From NCBI GenBank assembly GCA_910574455.1, contig CAJSYZ010000007.1:5513974-5577973 (forward strand): DNA of 64,000 nucleotides, in the 5' to 3' direction. The notes under the pieces are model-generated. The model did not search any database, had not been told where the DNA came from, and was given only the letters and a program-made list of their open reading frames with translations. This DNA is from Trichaptum fuscoviolaceum (lineage: Eukaryota > Basidiomycota > Agaricomycetes > Hymenochaetales > Trichaptaceae). Both the position numbers and the translations under genes were made by a program. Position 1 is the stretch's first letter. Each line of letters starts with the position of its first letter. Positions 1 to 11,509 of the stretch are shown here, piece after piece.

Positions 1-3000
1 TGTCCTATTCATATGCACACATTAGCGATCGACTCGAAGTGAAGAAGGAAACGAATAGTTGCTACAGGAGAGCACCGGACGTGAGCCTACGGTGCATCGA
101 CGCTCACACATACCTGTACACGGGGTTCCAAAGCTAGTGATCGCACCTTACGACCATAAATAAAGGGGGGAACGAGAGAAGTTGAAATAAGATAGACTTA
201 CCGGTGCGCTAAGCTGCGAGTTAGCAGTCCTCTTGTTTGCATCCTATGCAAATACCAATTCAGCAATGAAGGATATAGAATGAAGATCACTGTGCTTCGC
301 TGTCTGGCACTCACCTGTCCACCTGGTTTTATCTCGTTGTTCTTATCCTCGAGTACGGGAAGGGATTGCTTAGTAGAATGAAAAATGAAAAATGATATGA
401 CATCGCTTACCGTTGAAACCTGCGACCCGGAAAGAGTGTCATGCAATAACTTCCTTTTCTTCGAGTTGAGGTTGCTGCTACCTCCATCCTGTTCATGACA
501 CGGCAGTTGGCAGATAAATAATAACGAAGGGATATGAACAAACGGTCATGGAGTAACTGACGTGAATCGAACAGAAATAAGTCGTACTCACACAAGCTTG
601 AGCCGGCCTTGTTAGCCTCTTCGGATTGCTTCCGCCCTATAAACAAGTTATTCAGACTGCATTTGCCATTCTAATGCTCCGTCAACTCACAACATTTGAT
701 TCCGAATCGACAAGATGTGCCTTCTGTTGCACACTGATTGTGCTATTTTTTACACCATGATAGCTTGTAAGGGTGATTGTTTCTCCTTCATCCTCCCAGG
801 GACTTAAGTTTTCATCATCTGGCAATGAGATGGTGTGTCTGGTGTAGCTTTGCGTCAGCAAGGCTCATAATACAGTGGTAACAAGGACAAGAGCGTCAAT
901 ATTGCAGGTGAAGGACTTCCAAGTCGGGTCTTGGCCCGGGAGCGTCACGGTCAACTTGAACCGCTGGCACCGTGACCGCAGTGACACTGGCAGCCTGAGT
1001 GGCAGGCTCATTAGTAATCTAGTACTACTACTAGTAGTAGTCGGGGATGATGTTTAATCGCACTCACCATTACATTGACTTGACAGTACAAGATACTGAT
1101 TCAGACGCAATGCAAGATTCAAACTTCAAACTCACAAATTGATCCTTTCTGAGTCTATCCCTGCCACTGGCACCTCAAGACCTCCACCCTCTTCACCGAT
1201 GAAAGTGGAATCATCTGTGTTGCGAAGCGCCCTGACAGGGCGTTTTGTCTTGTCGTTCCGCCTTGACGTAGCGGGCGAGTCTATTATGTCCGTTTCTTCA
1301 CCAGAAAGACTCTCGTTCGGTCCTGCAGGAGCGTGAAAGAATGCGTCGCTGGGAGTGGCGGCAGACCTGGACATCTTTGCGGTCTGCACACGTGTGCGAA
1401 ATGGAAGTTCACCTTTGGAGTCTTCTTTCCTAGCTTTTTTTGCAGGCTTCCCGTTTGGCTCATCCATACTCGCTGCTTCGCATTAACGTGAGTTGGCAGG
1501 ACTTTGAAGAAGTACCACGACTCGTGACAAGCGGGAGCACGCGTACGTCACGCGTCAAACTGCGTCGCGTCTTGATCATCGACCATAACAACAAGGACGA
1601 CTCCGAACCTCAAGACAGCGGCGACACACAATGAAGACCTCAAATATTCGCAACACTTGAGCTCAGCGCTCTTGTGGCCAGGTGTGTCTCGCCCTCCGGG
1701 CCTGACCATCTTTTCTTCTTCGCGGCATACCATCCGCCATCAAGCAGCAGACGCTACCTGCTATAACAAAGCTTGCTCGGACAAGGCCTTATTCGTGCCA
1801 CCCGAATCATTGTTATATGCAGCCTGGCTGTCCAGCGGACGCTACCCGCTTTCAAAGCAGAGGACGCTACCCGCTATAAAAGCAGAGGACACTATCCTCT
1901 TTAAAAAAGCAGCAGATGCCACCTGCTATACGAAAGCCCAGTCGGACGAGGCCTTCTCGTGCCACCCGAATCCTGCAGCCTAGCTGTCCATGCGGATGCT
2001 AACCGCTATAACAAAGCCCATTTGGACGAGGCATTATTCGTGCCACCCGAACCCTGCAGCCTAGCTGTCCAATGCGGACGCCACCCGCTATAACAAAGCC
2101 CTGCAGCCTAGCTGTCCATGCGGACGCTACCCGCTATAACAAAGCCCATTCGGACGAGGCATTATTCGTGCCACCCGAACCCTGCAGCCTAGCTGTCCAA
2201 TGCGGACGCTACCCGCTATAACAAAGCCCATTCGGACGAGGCCTTATTCATGCCCCCCGAATCCTGCAGCAAAAACATTGGCTGTTGCCGACATCTGGAG
2301 TATAGCAGAAGTAGGGTGAGCATTGCACTACAATGTCTATTTACATGGGTGGCACTATCTATGGAGACCTCGGTCGGCGTAGCCTTCCTTGTGGGTTTGC
2401 CGAGGCTTCTCCTCCGCCAGAGGCTGCGCCTCCCTTCGGTTTTGGGCTTGGCTTGTCGGCCCCTCGGCAACCTAAGTCGCCCTTGAGCAAGGACCTTTTC
2501 AGCGAGCTCGAGGGCGGCTTCTCCCATAAGAACCTGCCAGCCCAATTTTTCACTTCAGCATCCTTCGAGGAAGCTTTTCTTTCTAGATAACCAACAACAG
2601 ACGGCAGCGTGCGGGAGCGCAAGATCGAGTTGGCAGGACTTTGAAGAAGTACCACGACTCGTGACAAGCGGGAGCACGCGTACGTCACGCGTCAAACTGC
2701 GTCGCGTCTTGATCATCGACCATAACAACAAGGACGACTCCGAACCTCAAGACAGCGGCGACACACAATGAAGACCTCAAATATTCGCAACCCACCCACC
2801 CTCACCTCTGTTGGTGTTTCTAAAGGCCTCAAAGAGGTCTCTTCGTGGTTGGTAGTGCCCAGGGGACGGCGGGCTTGGCTTGTCGGCCCCTCGGCAACCT
2901 AAGTCGCCCTTGAGCAAGGACCTTTTCAGTGAGCTCGAGGGCGGCTTCTCCCATAAGAACCTGCCAGCCCAATTTTTCACTTCAGCATCCTTCGAGGAAG

Positions 3001-5278
3001 CTTTTCTTTCTAGATAACCAACAACAGACGGCAGCGTGCGGGAGCGCAAGATCGAGTTGGCAGGACTTTGAAGAAGTACCACGACTCGTGACAAGCGGGA
3101 GCACGCGTACGTCACGCGTCAAACTGCGTCGCGTCTTGATCATCGACCATAACAACAAGGACGACTCCGAACCTCAAGACAGCGGCGACACACAATGAAG
3201 ACCTCAAATATTCGCAACACTTGAGCTCAGCGCTCTTGTGGCCAGGTGTGTCTCGCCCTCCGGGCCTGACCATCTTTTCTTCTTCGCGGCATACCATCCG
3301 CCATCAAGCAGCAGACGCTACCTGCTATAACAAAGCTTGCTCGGACAAGGCCTTATTCGTGCCACCCGAATCATTGTTATATGCAGCCTGGCTGTCCAGC
3401 GGACGCTACCCGCTTTCAAAGCAGAGGACGCTACCCGCTATAAAAGCAGAGGACACTATCCTCTTTAAAAAAGCAGCAGATGCCACCTGCTATACGAAAG
3501 CCCAGTCGGACGAGGCCTTCTCGTGCCACCCGAATCCTGCAGCCTAGCTGTCCATGCGGATGCTAACCGCTATAACAAAGCCCATTTGGACGAGGCATTA
3601 TTCGTGCCACCCGAACCCTGCAGCCTAGCTGTCCAATGCGGACGCCACCCGCTATAACAAAGCCCTGCAGCCTAGCTGTCCATGCGGACGCTACCCGCTA
3701 TAACAAAGCCCATTCGGACGAGGCATTATTCGTGCCACCCGAACCCTGCAGCCTAGCTGTCCAATGCGGACGCTACCCGCTATAACAAAGCCCATTCGGA
3801 CGAGGCCTTATTCATGCCCCCCGAATCCTGCAGCAAAAACATTGGCTGTTGCCGACATCTGGAGTATAGCAGAAGTAGGGTGAGCATTGCACTACAATGT
3901 CTATTTACATGGGTGGCACTATCTATGGAGACCTCGGTCGGCGTAGCCTTCCTTGTGGGTTTGCCGAGGCTTCTCCTCGCCAGAGGCTGCGCCTCCCTTC
4001 GGTTTTGGGCTTGGCTTGTCGGCCCCTCGGCAACCTAAGTCACCCTTGAGCAAGGACCTTTTCAGCGAGCTTGAGGGCGGCTTCTCCCATAAGAACCTGC
4101 CAGCCCAATTTTTCACTTCAGCATCCTTCGAGGAAGCTTTTCTTTCTAGATAACCAACAACAGACGGCAGCGTGCGGGAGCGCAAGATCGAGTTGGCAGG
4201 ACTTTGAAGAAGTACCACGACTCGTGACAAGCGGGAGCACGCGTACGTCACGCGTCAAACTGCGTCGCGTCTTGATCATCGACCATAACAACAAGGACGA
4301 CTCCGAACCTCAAGACAGCGGCGACACACAATGAAGACCTCAAATATTCGCAACCCACCCACCCTCACCTCTGTTGGTGTTTCTAAAGGCCTCAAAGAGG
4401 TCTCTTCGTGGTTGGTAGTGCCCAGGGGACGGCGGGCTTGGCTTGTCGGCCCCTCGGCAACCTAAGTCGCCCTTGAGCAAGGACCTTTTCAGCGAGCTCG
4501 AGGGCGGCTTCTCCCATAAGAACCTGCCAGCCCAATTTTTCACTTCAGCATCCTTCGAGGAAGCTTTTCTTTCTAGATAACCAACAACAGACGGCAGCGT
4601 GCGGGAGCGCAAGATCGAGTCACAGGGTTCAACCTCCAAGCTTTGAGATCGTCTGAAAATGTATAGGTAATGTTACTCACGAATATCCAAGTCTTCGTTG
4701 TGTCCATCTTCACAATCCGATATGTCTTTAACATCGTTCTTCGAGTCTGTTTATGCCAGTTCAAATCTGTGTCATCACTGATCTAAAGTTGAAGACTTAC
4801 AACTAGATTCGCCTTTTGGCTTTCTACGTCCACGTTTGCCAGTGAGTTTGGGCACTGTTGAGCCCATCTGGGTGCGTGTCTCAAGAGCCTTTGACAAGTT
4901 GTTTTCAAGCTCTACGGTCTCTAGCATCGCTGCTTCTTGGTTCTCTGCTGCAGTCACCTTCTTGCGAACCTTGTCAGCTGCCTCTTGTTCTTTTGCTGCC
5001 CGTTTTTGCTCCGCAGCGAGTTTTTTCCTCTCTTTCGCAACCGCGACTTGCTGGGCCGCAGCTCTGCGGAAAGCTGTCCGCTCTTCCTTCTGCTTTTCCT
5101 TCTCTTCCTTCTCCTTCAATGCCTCATCCCGCCTTTCTGCCTGCCGTACTTTCCTTTTCTCTTTTTCTTCCTTCTCCCGCAATATCTCCTCCTGTGTTCG
5201 TCTTGTTCTGAGTTGGTCAACAACTGCTCCGGGGTGCTTTTCCCTGTTCTTAGCCCTTGTCTGTCTTTGAGTTGACAT
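1..5278 (-). CDS. Multi-exon gene of unknown function (left passenger gene), 3' end outside window
   Basis: Spliced minus-strand gene beginning MSTQRQTRAKNREK at 5278. Exons I can trace: 5278-4801, 4746-4681, 1472-1136, 818-691, 636-592, 488-411, about 347-315 and 243-202. Each is bounded by AG and GTGAGT/GTAAGT-like sites. Phases agree between exons 1-2-3 and among the last five, which are all phase 0; the 1136/818 join is one base out, so a small exon may be missing there. Exon 1 encodes a highly charged coiled coil (E/K/R/A-rich, residues about 25-115) followed by a basic GKRGRRKPKG stretch. Exon 2 is acidic. Exon 3 is basic, then Ser/Thr/Glu-rich. No enzymatic domain is visible. Its position head-to-head with the Plavaka transposase suggests a transposon-carried gene, but this is inference. 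The intron between exons 2 and 3 (4680-1473) is inflated by the 3.1-kb repeat block. Confidence 0.6.
875..1110. repeat. Subterminal-type repeat cluster inside intron
   Basis: The stretch holds CAACTTGAAC, CACTGGCAGCCTGAG, GGCAGGCTC and a palindromic CTAGTACTACTACTAGTAGTAG run. The same vocabulary recurs at 5424-5550, 22900-23330, 23970-24240, 28130-28220 and about 46990-47065. It sits in the intron between exons ending at 1136 and starting at 818 of the minus-strand gene. Dense short repeats like these are characteristic of subterminal regions of CACTA/Plavaka elements; it may be an end of the element or a small non-autonomous copy. Confidence 0.45.
1960..2260. repeat. Minisatellite of 81-82 bp units (copy 1)
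   Basis: Units starting TGCCACCCGAA at 1960, 2041, 2169 and a degenerate one at 2251 are 81-82 bp, with one 128-bp step containing an extra partial unit of about 47 bp. The core is GCAGCCTAGCTGTCC, then GCGGACGCTACCCGCTATAA, then CCCATTCGGACGAGG. Shorter degenerate forms of the CGGACGCTACCCGCT core extend back to about 1840. Confidence 0.85.
3524..3824. repeat. Minisatellite of 81-82 bp units (copy 2)
   Basis: Same array as at 1960-2260, carried in the second 1564-bp unit at a constant offset of 1564. No difference in unit number between the two arrays, which shows that the large duplication happened after the minisatellite was formed. Confidence 0.85.
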
Positions 5279-5423
5279 TTTGTGCAGTGTTTTGAGACTT
5301 GTATGATGATAAGATGTGTCGAAGGTGCAAGTTCAAGATCAGGGAGGCGGGGGCGTCTATCTTAGACAAGTTGAAAATTTACGCCCACTACTACCGTGAC
5401 TACTCTATGACTAATTTTAACTC

Positions 5424-5550
5424 AGGTTCAAGTTCACTGGCACTCCGAGTCCGAGTCACTGCCAGTGCTAGCAGCCTGCCAGTGCCAGTGAGGCTCAGCT
5501 GTGAGTCCCAATTGTCGACGTGTACTACTACTGAGGTTACATTCAAGTTG
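5424..5550. repeat. Subterminal-type repeats upstream of transposase
   Basis: TTCAAGTTCACTGGCACTCC, CCGAGTCCGAGTCACTGCCAG, CCTGCCAGTGCCAGTGAGGC and ATTCAAGTTG occur within about 130 bp just before the transposase start codon. The region is shared between the divergent transposase and the left minus-strand gene, so it probably also holds their promoters. No clear TATA box was picked out. Confidence 0.5.
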
Positions 5551-8500
5551 ATGCCAGCGACACGGAAAAAGCACGATCCCTTTCATTTTCCACCAACTAT
5601 TCGATGCACCTTGCCCGGCTGTAGTAGGATGTTCAAGAGTCAATCTGGAAGAGCAAGACATGAATATTCAGCTCATCCGACGTCATTCTTGGCAAATTCT
5701 TCTGCCTGTGGTCATGAATATGAATCATCACCTATTCGACCCATACGAGCTCCAAGTCCTCAACTTGAAGCTCTCCTGAGGTCGTCCGAACTTCCATCAG
5801 AGGGTCATCTTGAGAGCGGCTCTGACTCCTACGATTACGATATTTCCATGCTTACACAGGATATCTCGATGCTCAGTATAGGCCGAGACGAGCTGCTTCA
5901 AGATTTGGACAGACCTGATTCTCTGTCCCATTCTGTCACCGGAAGTGACAGTGGCCGTTCTGAAGACTTGGATTCCGACATTGGAGATTATAAGGAGAGC
6001 GAGGATAACTTGAAGGTGTATCACAGATACTTGAATGGTGCGCGCCAAATCAATTGTTCCCGGTTTACTGTAGCATTTTGACACCAAACATTGTGCAGCC
6101 ACTCCATGTGATGCAGAAGGGAACTTCTTAGAATACGAAGACTCACCCGCTCCGCGAAACGAATCTGCGTCAAATGACTGGTTTCCATATTCGTGCCGAG
6201 CAGATTTTGAGCTCGCAGATTTTCTCTATCGGGAAGAGCAAATGTCTGCTGGGAACATAACAAAGCTTCTGGGAATCATGAAGGCTTATCAGCTGATTCA
6301 GGAGGCGGAGAATGTAAAATCTTGCGGATGTTCCGAATTGGATGCGACATTGCCTGACGATGACTTGGATCTGGGTTCAACTAGTACGCTACTCGATGGA
6401 GATGCGCAAAAAATGTATAACACCATTGATGCTACGAAAGTCGGTGATGTGTCTTGGAAATCCTTTAGTAACTTCTACACGGACGATCATAGCCAAAAGG
6501 CAACAAACGAGAACACCGAGTCATGGAAGAGGAAAGAATATGATGTATGGTATCGGGATCCTTTGGAAGTGATCCGGAATTTGGTGGACAATCCGGCGTT
6601 GGAAGGCGAATTCGACTATGTCCCGTTTCGTGAGTATCAGCCGAAAGAGGACTCTGATGACAACAAAGAACGAGTCTTCAGAAACTACATGTCCGGAAAT
6701 TTTGCTTGGGAACAGGCTGTAAGTCATGAATCATGCAGCATTCGAAGTTGGAGGAAGTGTACTGATTATCCTTGACTTAGAACAAAATCTACGCCGAAGA
6801 TAAAGCAGTTCATGGGTCCATGTTCGTTCCGGTAATTTTAGGGAGTGACAAGACAACAGTTTCCGTTGGAACTGGAAACAACGAATATTATCCGTTATAT
6901 CTCTCAATAGGAAATGTATCTAACAAGGCCCGGCGGTCCCAAAAGTTGAATACAGTCCAGCTCGTAGCATTTCTAGCAATACCAAAGAGTGTGTGTCAAA
7001 AACTGAGCTATCCATTTGTGTTCTGATGCTTTGCAGCTGAACGGCAGTACGAAAAGTCGGATGAATTCCGCCGCTTTCGACATCAAGTCTTTCATTCATC
7101 TATATCGAGAATCTTGAGACCACTGAAGAGCGCAATGTCCATAAACAACGAACAAACCATTTTCCGGTGCCCTGATGGTCACTTGCGTAGGTCGGTTCTC
7201 GGACTCGGCTCGTATATAGCCGATTATCCGGAACAGGTGAGTCTATGCGCAATATGCACTGGATGGTGCTGCAAGTAAGTATTGTCCTTTCCAAAAATCA
7301 CATCCGACTTGAGTTCGAGGAAATGGCTTAATGCGGCTACTATATAGATGTACAGCACCTCACAAGAACCTAGATAATCCGGAATTTGTTACAAATCCTC
7401 GAACAAAAGAGCTGCACGAACGATTGATAGAACAGGTGGATGACAATAGCATAAGTAGAGCCACAATTCGTAAGGAGTATGGGTTCCACCAAGATATCGT
7501 CGTATGTGTTCCAACTTCAAGTTGTCCATTAGATGCACTTACCGCAACTTGAACTATGTCCCGTAGCCCTTCACCAATGATTTTCCGCGTGCAGATATAT
7601 GCGATCTCATTTCTCCAGACTTACTGCACCAAATCATCAAAGGCGTGTTCAAGGATCATCTTGTCGAGTGGATTTGCCAGAGCATGACCACAACAGAGCT
7701 GGATATTGTGGATAAAAGGTACTATTCCCTTACAAGTCGTGTGAATACCATTGCTAACTTTCACGTAGAATCAGAGTTGCTGCTCCTTTTCCCGGACTTC
7801 GCAGATTTCCCGAAGGTCGAGGCTTCAAGCAATGGACAGGTAATGATTCAAAGGCACTTATGAAAGTATGTGGTATTTTCATCATGATCTTGTTTGAGGT
7901 GGTGGTTTGCTGATATCTGATGCAATCCGCTTACTAGGTGTATCTTCCGGCTATTGTGGGCATTGTACATGATGATATAGTTCACGCATTGAGTGCATTT
8001 CTGGACTTCTGTTACCTTGTGCGTCGGTACACGATTACAGCCTCAACTCTTGATCAGATTAAAGCCTCTCTGGATCACTATCATCAATATCGCAAAATAT
8101 TCATAGCTAAGGGCATCCGGGATAACTTCTCACTTCCACGACAGCATGCCATGATTCACTATCCTACAATGATCCCTCTCTTCGCTGCACCAAGCGGGCT
8201 GTGCTCATCAATCACAGAGAATAAACACATTTACGCGGTCAAGGAAACGTGGCGACGCTCAAACAGAAATGATCCTTTGGGTCAGATGATCACAGCAAAC
8301 CAACGTCTCAGTAAACTTATTGCATCGAGGGCAGACTTCAAGAGGCGTGGAATGCTGGAAAGTCCTCTGGCTGAGGCTTCATGGAGAGCTTTGCAAGATG
8401 TTCTGCGCAGGAATATGTCAGAGTCGGAGACAGATGACGCTGAGAGGACCCGAATTCGGAAGGAGCAGATGCACCATCATGATACACCCGTAGCTGGCGC

Positions 8501-9330
8501 AGCTGATGATACAGAGGACTTCTTCGATGACATTGTGGGCAATAATGAACTCAACGAAATTGCAGACCTGGAAGATCCCGAAAACGTAGTGTATGGGCCA
8601 CATCATCTTGCGGTTCATGGCATACTACATGCTGAACGCCAGATCCGCTTGGGTGGCAGAAATGACCCTTTGAGCTTGATCTTAATGGCTTCCAAGCAAC
8701 GTGGGTATTACTTGGTAACCCATGCTTTGGTGTTGCACATCTGACTTCTTTGTTGTCATCCTTGCAGAGTCCAGTAAGGTGTATCCTAAACAGCTCAACA
8801 CGCTTGCGGCGATAAAAGGTCATCCAGAGCTCCGACAGCTCCGACAGCTCATAAAAAAATACTTATTCAACAAGTACGAGAATCACATCTCCAACTCAAG
8901 GGGCTCCTCTGGCAGAGCCCAACCAGCAGTTGAATTGGACACAAGCAATGACTTTTCAATATTCCATTCAGCCACTGCTTTCTTTGCCTACCATGGCGAA
9001 TCGATCCCTATAGAACAAGCAATGAGGGAGGCGATCAGGTCCAATCCCTCTTGGCGCGGAAAAGCAAGACGTGATGCAGTCCTTGTTCGAGTTAGCTCCT
9101 GCATAAAGGGGTTTGCAGGAATGAGAGTTGCCCGGGTTATGCTTCTTTTTTCCTTCACCGCTAAAGGGGAACGTCAGGACTGCGCTCTCGTCCAATTTTT
9201 CAAGCGTGTTGGAGATTCACCCGACCTGAAAACAAGAATGTGGATAGTCGAACCGGAGTATGAGTTAGAGAGCTCTACCACCTGTGTCGGATGCTGTACT
9301 GGAGTGAATGCCAGTGGCAGATGTCGCTAT
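5551..9330 (+). pseudogene. Plavaka-family DDE transposase, 5' part (interrupted by LTR element)
   Basis: Starts MPATRKKHDPF at 5551 with a C2H2 zinc finger (CTLPGC...H...H, residues about 19-42), then an acidic linker, then the Plavaka transposase core. Diagnostic stretches are FELADFLYREEQMSAGNI, VPVILGSDKTTVSV (first catalytic Asp), FTNDFPRADI/LLHQIIKGVFKDH, FLDFCYLVRR and SSITENKHIYAVKETWRRSN (catalytic Glu region). Introns are short with clean borders, for example 6038-6098; others follow GAACAGGCT (about 6719), CCAAAGA (about 6989), TGCTGCAA (about 7275), CAAGATATCGTC (about 7502), near 7717, 7866 and 8700. Apart from the retrotransposon in the last coding exon, no internal stop was seen. 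The product would cut and paste the Plavaka element. Classification follows the family's known conserved blocks. Confidence 0.9.
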
Positions 9331-9879
9331 TGTTACGTTCACGGCTTCGATGGACTTATCACGGAAATGATAAGTGACCAAAGCGTTGTTGGGTGAAGTA
9401 GCAAGTACAGTATAGAGGGTCCGCTTTGTGAGGGTCTCTATACCGGAAGTCGTGGGTGAACAGAGTCTTTGGTACGTGATTGTAAAAGACTATAGGAGGA
9501 TTGACTTAAGTGTCATCCTGGGGCGCTATGTACATGGCCTTATATACTACAGAGAACAATAGAGTGGAGCAAGGAATGAAACTACATCATCGCGGGTCGG
9601 AAGTGGAGTGAGTCCGTCATAGTGGCTCTAATTAATGGAGGATGATGTCAAATCGGAACATAGGTGGAGTAGAGTGGAGTAGAATGATGTATCCTCGGAG
9701 TGGAAGGTCCTGGGGCTCTCGGAATGAAGGTGGAGCGAGTGGAGCCATCGGAGTGTGGAGTCGATGATGAAAGAATGATGCAATGTGTGTACGCACATGC
9801 AGGTAGAAAGGGTGAGAGAAAAAGATGAGGGGGAACATAAACAATGTGTAAACAAGGGTAAGCAGCTTGATGCGTAACA
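9331..9879 (-). repeat. 3' LTR of the chromovirus
   Basis: 549 bp, TGTTACG...CGTAACA with a perfect 7-bp terminal inverted repeat. I compared it with the other LTR line by line at an offset of 10386 and saw no difference. It starts directly after the GCTAT target duplicate in the Plavaka exon. No long polypurine tract is obvious next to its inner edge; in element direction the flank reads GTGACAGGGTAT. Confidence 0.97.
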
Positions 9880-9953
9880 ATACCCTGTCACTAAGATTGA
9901 AATTCCGTAGTAGCATAAGAATGCGAATGCGAGAATTTCAAAGAAAGGTACAA

Positions 9954-10041
9954 CGCTATAGGATCAAGTTAAGATCAATAAGTAAAAGCGTAAGAGAAAG
10001 ATAAATATCAGTCGCTATAGGGTCAAGTTAAGACCAATAAG
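9954..10041. repeat. Pair of 29-bp direct repeats before the 3' LTR
   Basis: 9954-9982 (CGCTATAGGATCAAGTTAAG...) and 10013-10041 (CGCTATAGGGTCAAGTTAAG...) differ at two positions and are 59 bp apart start to start. They lie between the last ORF of the retrotransposon and its 3' LTR. Confidence 0.85.
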
Positions 10042-10045
10042 GGGT

Positions 10046-10954
10046 TCAAGCGCTGGGTACATTGGTGACTGTCTGAGAGAAATCAAAGTTATTAAGGAAG
10101 AGTCGATACATTGAAAGGAAATAGGGGTCGGTCCAGTCGATGGGGGCGTATGATGGTGGCAAAGTGAAGTCTTCCGGTCGAGGAGTGTTGACAATGTATG
10201 GCGGCGAAGGCGGCTGTATTGTTATGTCGGGCGGAGCCATAAGGGGTAATTCAGGAATGGCGAGGTCCTGAAGTTCCTGGTTGATCGTCTCAAGTTCTTC
10301 CTCTGTAGGGAGATAGAGCTGTTGATGAGGGCTAGGCGGCGGCGGAGCGATTTCGAAGTCATGGAGTCGATCTAGGTCAAAGATCGGGACATGTAGCTGC
10401 TCGTGATATGCGTCGGGCTCAGCCTGCGGAGTGAGCTCGAGAGGGGAGGGATCGGCCATGGGTTGTGGTTCCGGGTCGGCAGGGACGTTGACCTTTCCGT
10501 TAACAATCTCCGAAGAGAGGAGCGATTGAAATTCGAATTCGTTGAACTGGTTCTCGAGTTGAGTAATAAGAACCTGATTCAAACGACGTACTAGTTCCTG
10601 ATGTTCGAAGGTGTCAACCTTCTGTTGCGATCGTCGACTGCTCTCAAACAGATCCAGCATCGTCTCCAAAATGTCATACATTTGCTGAGTGGTGTAGACA
10701 ATATGGGGAAGGGGGCTGACAGTGACATTCTGAGTGAGGTCGCGAAGTTTGCCATTATGCAGAAGCGTAGCTGCACATTGTCGTCGTGTCTGTAGTGTCT
10801 GTTGGAAGGTGATGCCGGGTAGAAGTTGCTCGAGATCGGGAGGAGGAAGGGTGCCGTCAATGAATCGCTGTCGCGTTGGTTTGACATTTCGAGGATGAGG
10901 GGTTCGAAAGACGCGGTTCGGAAGTCCTTGACGAGTGTTGCGGATAGCTGGCAT
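10046..10954 (-). CDS. Chromovirus post-pol ORF 4
   Basis: Start ATG 10954-10952 (MPAIRNTRQGLPNRV), two bases after the previous stop (TAACAATG). About 302 aa. A helical middle (MYDILETMLDLFESSRRS; LNQVLITQLENQFNEFEFQS) is followed by a Pro/Asp/Glu-rich half ending FSQTVTNVPSA. No signal peptide, transmembrane helix or known enzyme motif. Being last before the 3' LTR it occupies the place of an env gene in retroviruses, but nothing in the protein supports that role. Confidence 0.6.
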   Translation of the reverse strand: MPAIRNTRQGLPNRVFRTPHPRNVKPTRQRFIDGTLPPPDLEQLLPGITFQQTLQTRRQCAATLLHNGKLRDLTQNVTVSPLPHIVYTTQQMYDILETMLDLFESSRRSQQKVDTFEHQELVRRLNQVLITQLENQFNEFEFQSLLSSEIVNGKVNVPADPEPQPMADPSPLELTPQAEPDAYHEQLHVPIFDLDRLHDFEIAPPPPSPHQQLYLPTEEELETINQELQDLAIPELPLMAPPDITIQPPSPPYIVNTPRPEDFTLPPSYAPIDWTDPYFLSMYRLFLNNFDFSQTVTNVPSA

Positions 10955-10956
10955 TG

Positions 10957-11509
10957 TTAGTGAACGGGGCAATACCTGCAACAACTGCAGACACAGATGG
11001 GGTCTTCGTCGTAAGCTACGAAGTGTCGATGCGGTGTTCCTGCGTGTCGAACGCGTCGGCCTATCCAGGGGGTGTAGGGGAGGTCGAGGAGGATGTGTAG
11101 GGCTTGTAGAATCGGGGTGGCGTACTCCGGAGTGAAGAATGTGCGGCGGAGGACGAGGGTGGTGAGTTGGGGATGGGGATTGAGAGTCTTGAGTCGGCGG
11201 ATGTTGATATAGTCGGAGTGGGAGGGGTCAAAGATATAGTGCCGGACGAGGTCGAAGGGACTGAGAGGGGGTAGAGTGGGAGAGGGCGGAGGGGAAGGGT
11301 AGTCGTTTTCCGGGTGTGCGGGTGTCAGTTGCGGGTGCCATGCTCCGTTTTGCCAATCGTTTGCATGATTGCCCCAGCCTGTTACCCAGAGGGGATCAAT
11401 ATCCTCAGCTGGTAGTAGAGGTCCGGGGTCAGTGGCTGCGAGGTTTTCTTCAGCGTCAAAAGGGGGCGCTTCGAACGTCGGAATAGGGGTGTCGAAGTTG
11501 AATGGCATG
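10957..11509 (-). CDS. Chromovirus post-pol ORF 3
   Basis: Preferred start ATG 11509 (MPFNFDTPIPTFEAPP), inside the last 54 nt of the previous ORF; a further in-frame ATG lies at 11730. About 183 aa. Contains DIDPLWVTGWGNHANDWQNG, a Pro-rich spacer and a probable folded C-terminal part (RRTFFTPEYATPILQALHIL) with a Cys cluster CVCSCCRYC at the end. No recognised domain. Its TAA stop is followed after two bases by the ATG of the next ORF. Confidence 0.55.

Larger units (their letters stand above)
1490..4620. repeat. Tandem duplication of a 1564-bp modular unit within an intron
   Basis: Unit 1 is 1490-3053 and unit 2 is 3054-4616. They differ by one deleted base (in the CCTCCGCCAG/CCTCGCCAG stretch near 2411 and 3975) and about three substitutions that I could find. 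Each unit reads as modules A-B-D-A-C-D. A (164 bp) starts at 1492, 2629, 3056 and 4192. D (with CTTGTCGGCCCCTCGGC) starts near 2443, 2869, 4006 and 4431. B contains a minisatellite; C is a short link near 2795 and 4358. The 4-bp string gagt lies at both outer edges. Short open frames inside (85-110 codons) are by-products of the repetition. Confidence 0.95.

Noticed and set aside
1960..2260. CRISPR-like array
   Set aside because: Units are contiguous 81-82 bp with no unique spacers; it is a minisatellite in a eukaryotic genome.
2216..4639. Several open frames of 85-112 codons on both strands in the repeat block
   Set aside because: The same frames recur at each module copy, run across module borders, and have no splice or start context; they reflect low stop density of the repeats.
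4836..5275. Three + strand open frames of 110-145 codons over 4836-5275
   Set aside because: They are antisense shadows of the coiled-coil exon of the left passenger gene; Ser/Phe/Leu-rich composition results from reverse-complemented Lys/Glu codons.
5551..9330. KDZ-type transposase instead of Plavaka
   Set aside because: No CxC cysteine clusters; the blocks FELADFLYR, GSDKTTVSV and SSITENKHI are those of Plavaka transposases.
9628..9916. Minus-strand ORFs of 87-94 codons inside the LTR
   Set aside because: They fall across the LTR promoter region and edge, are repeated in both LTRs, and have low-complexity Ser/Leu/His/Pro composition.
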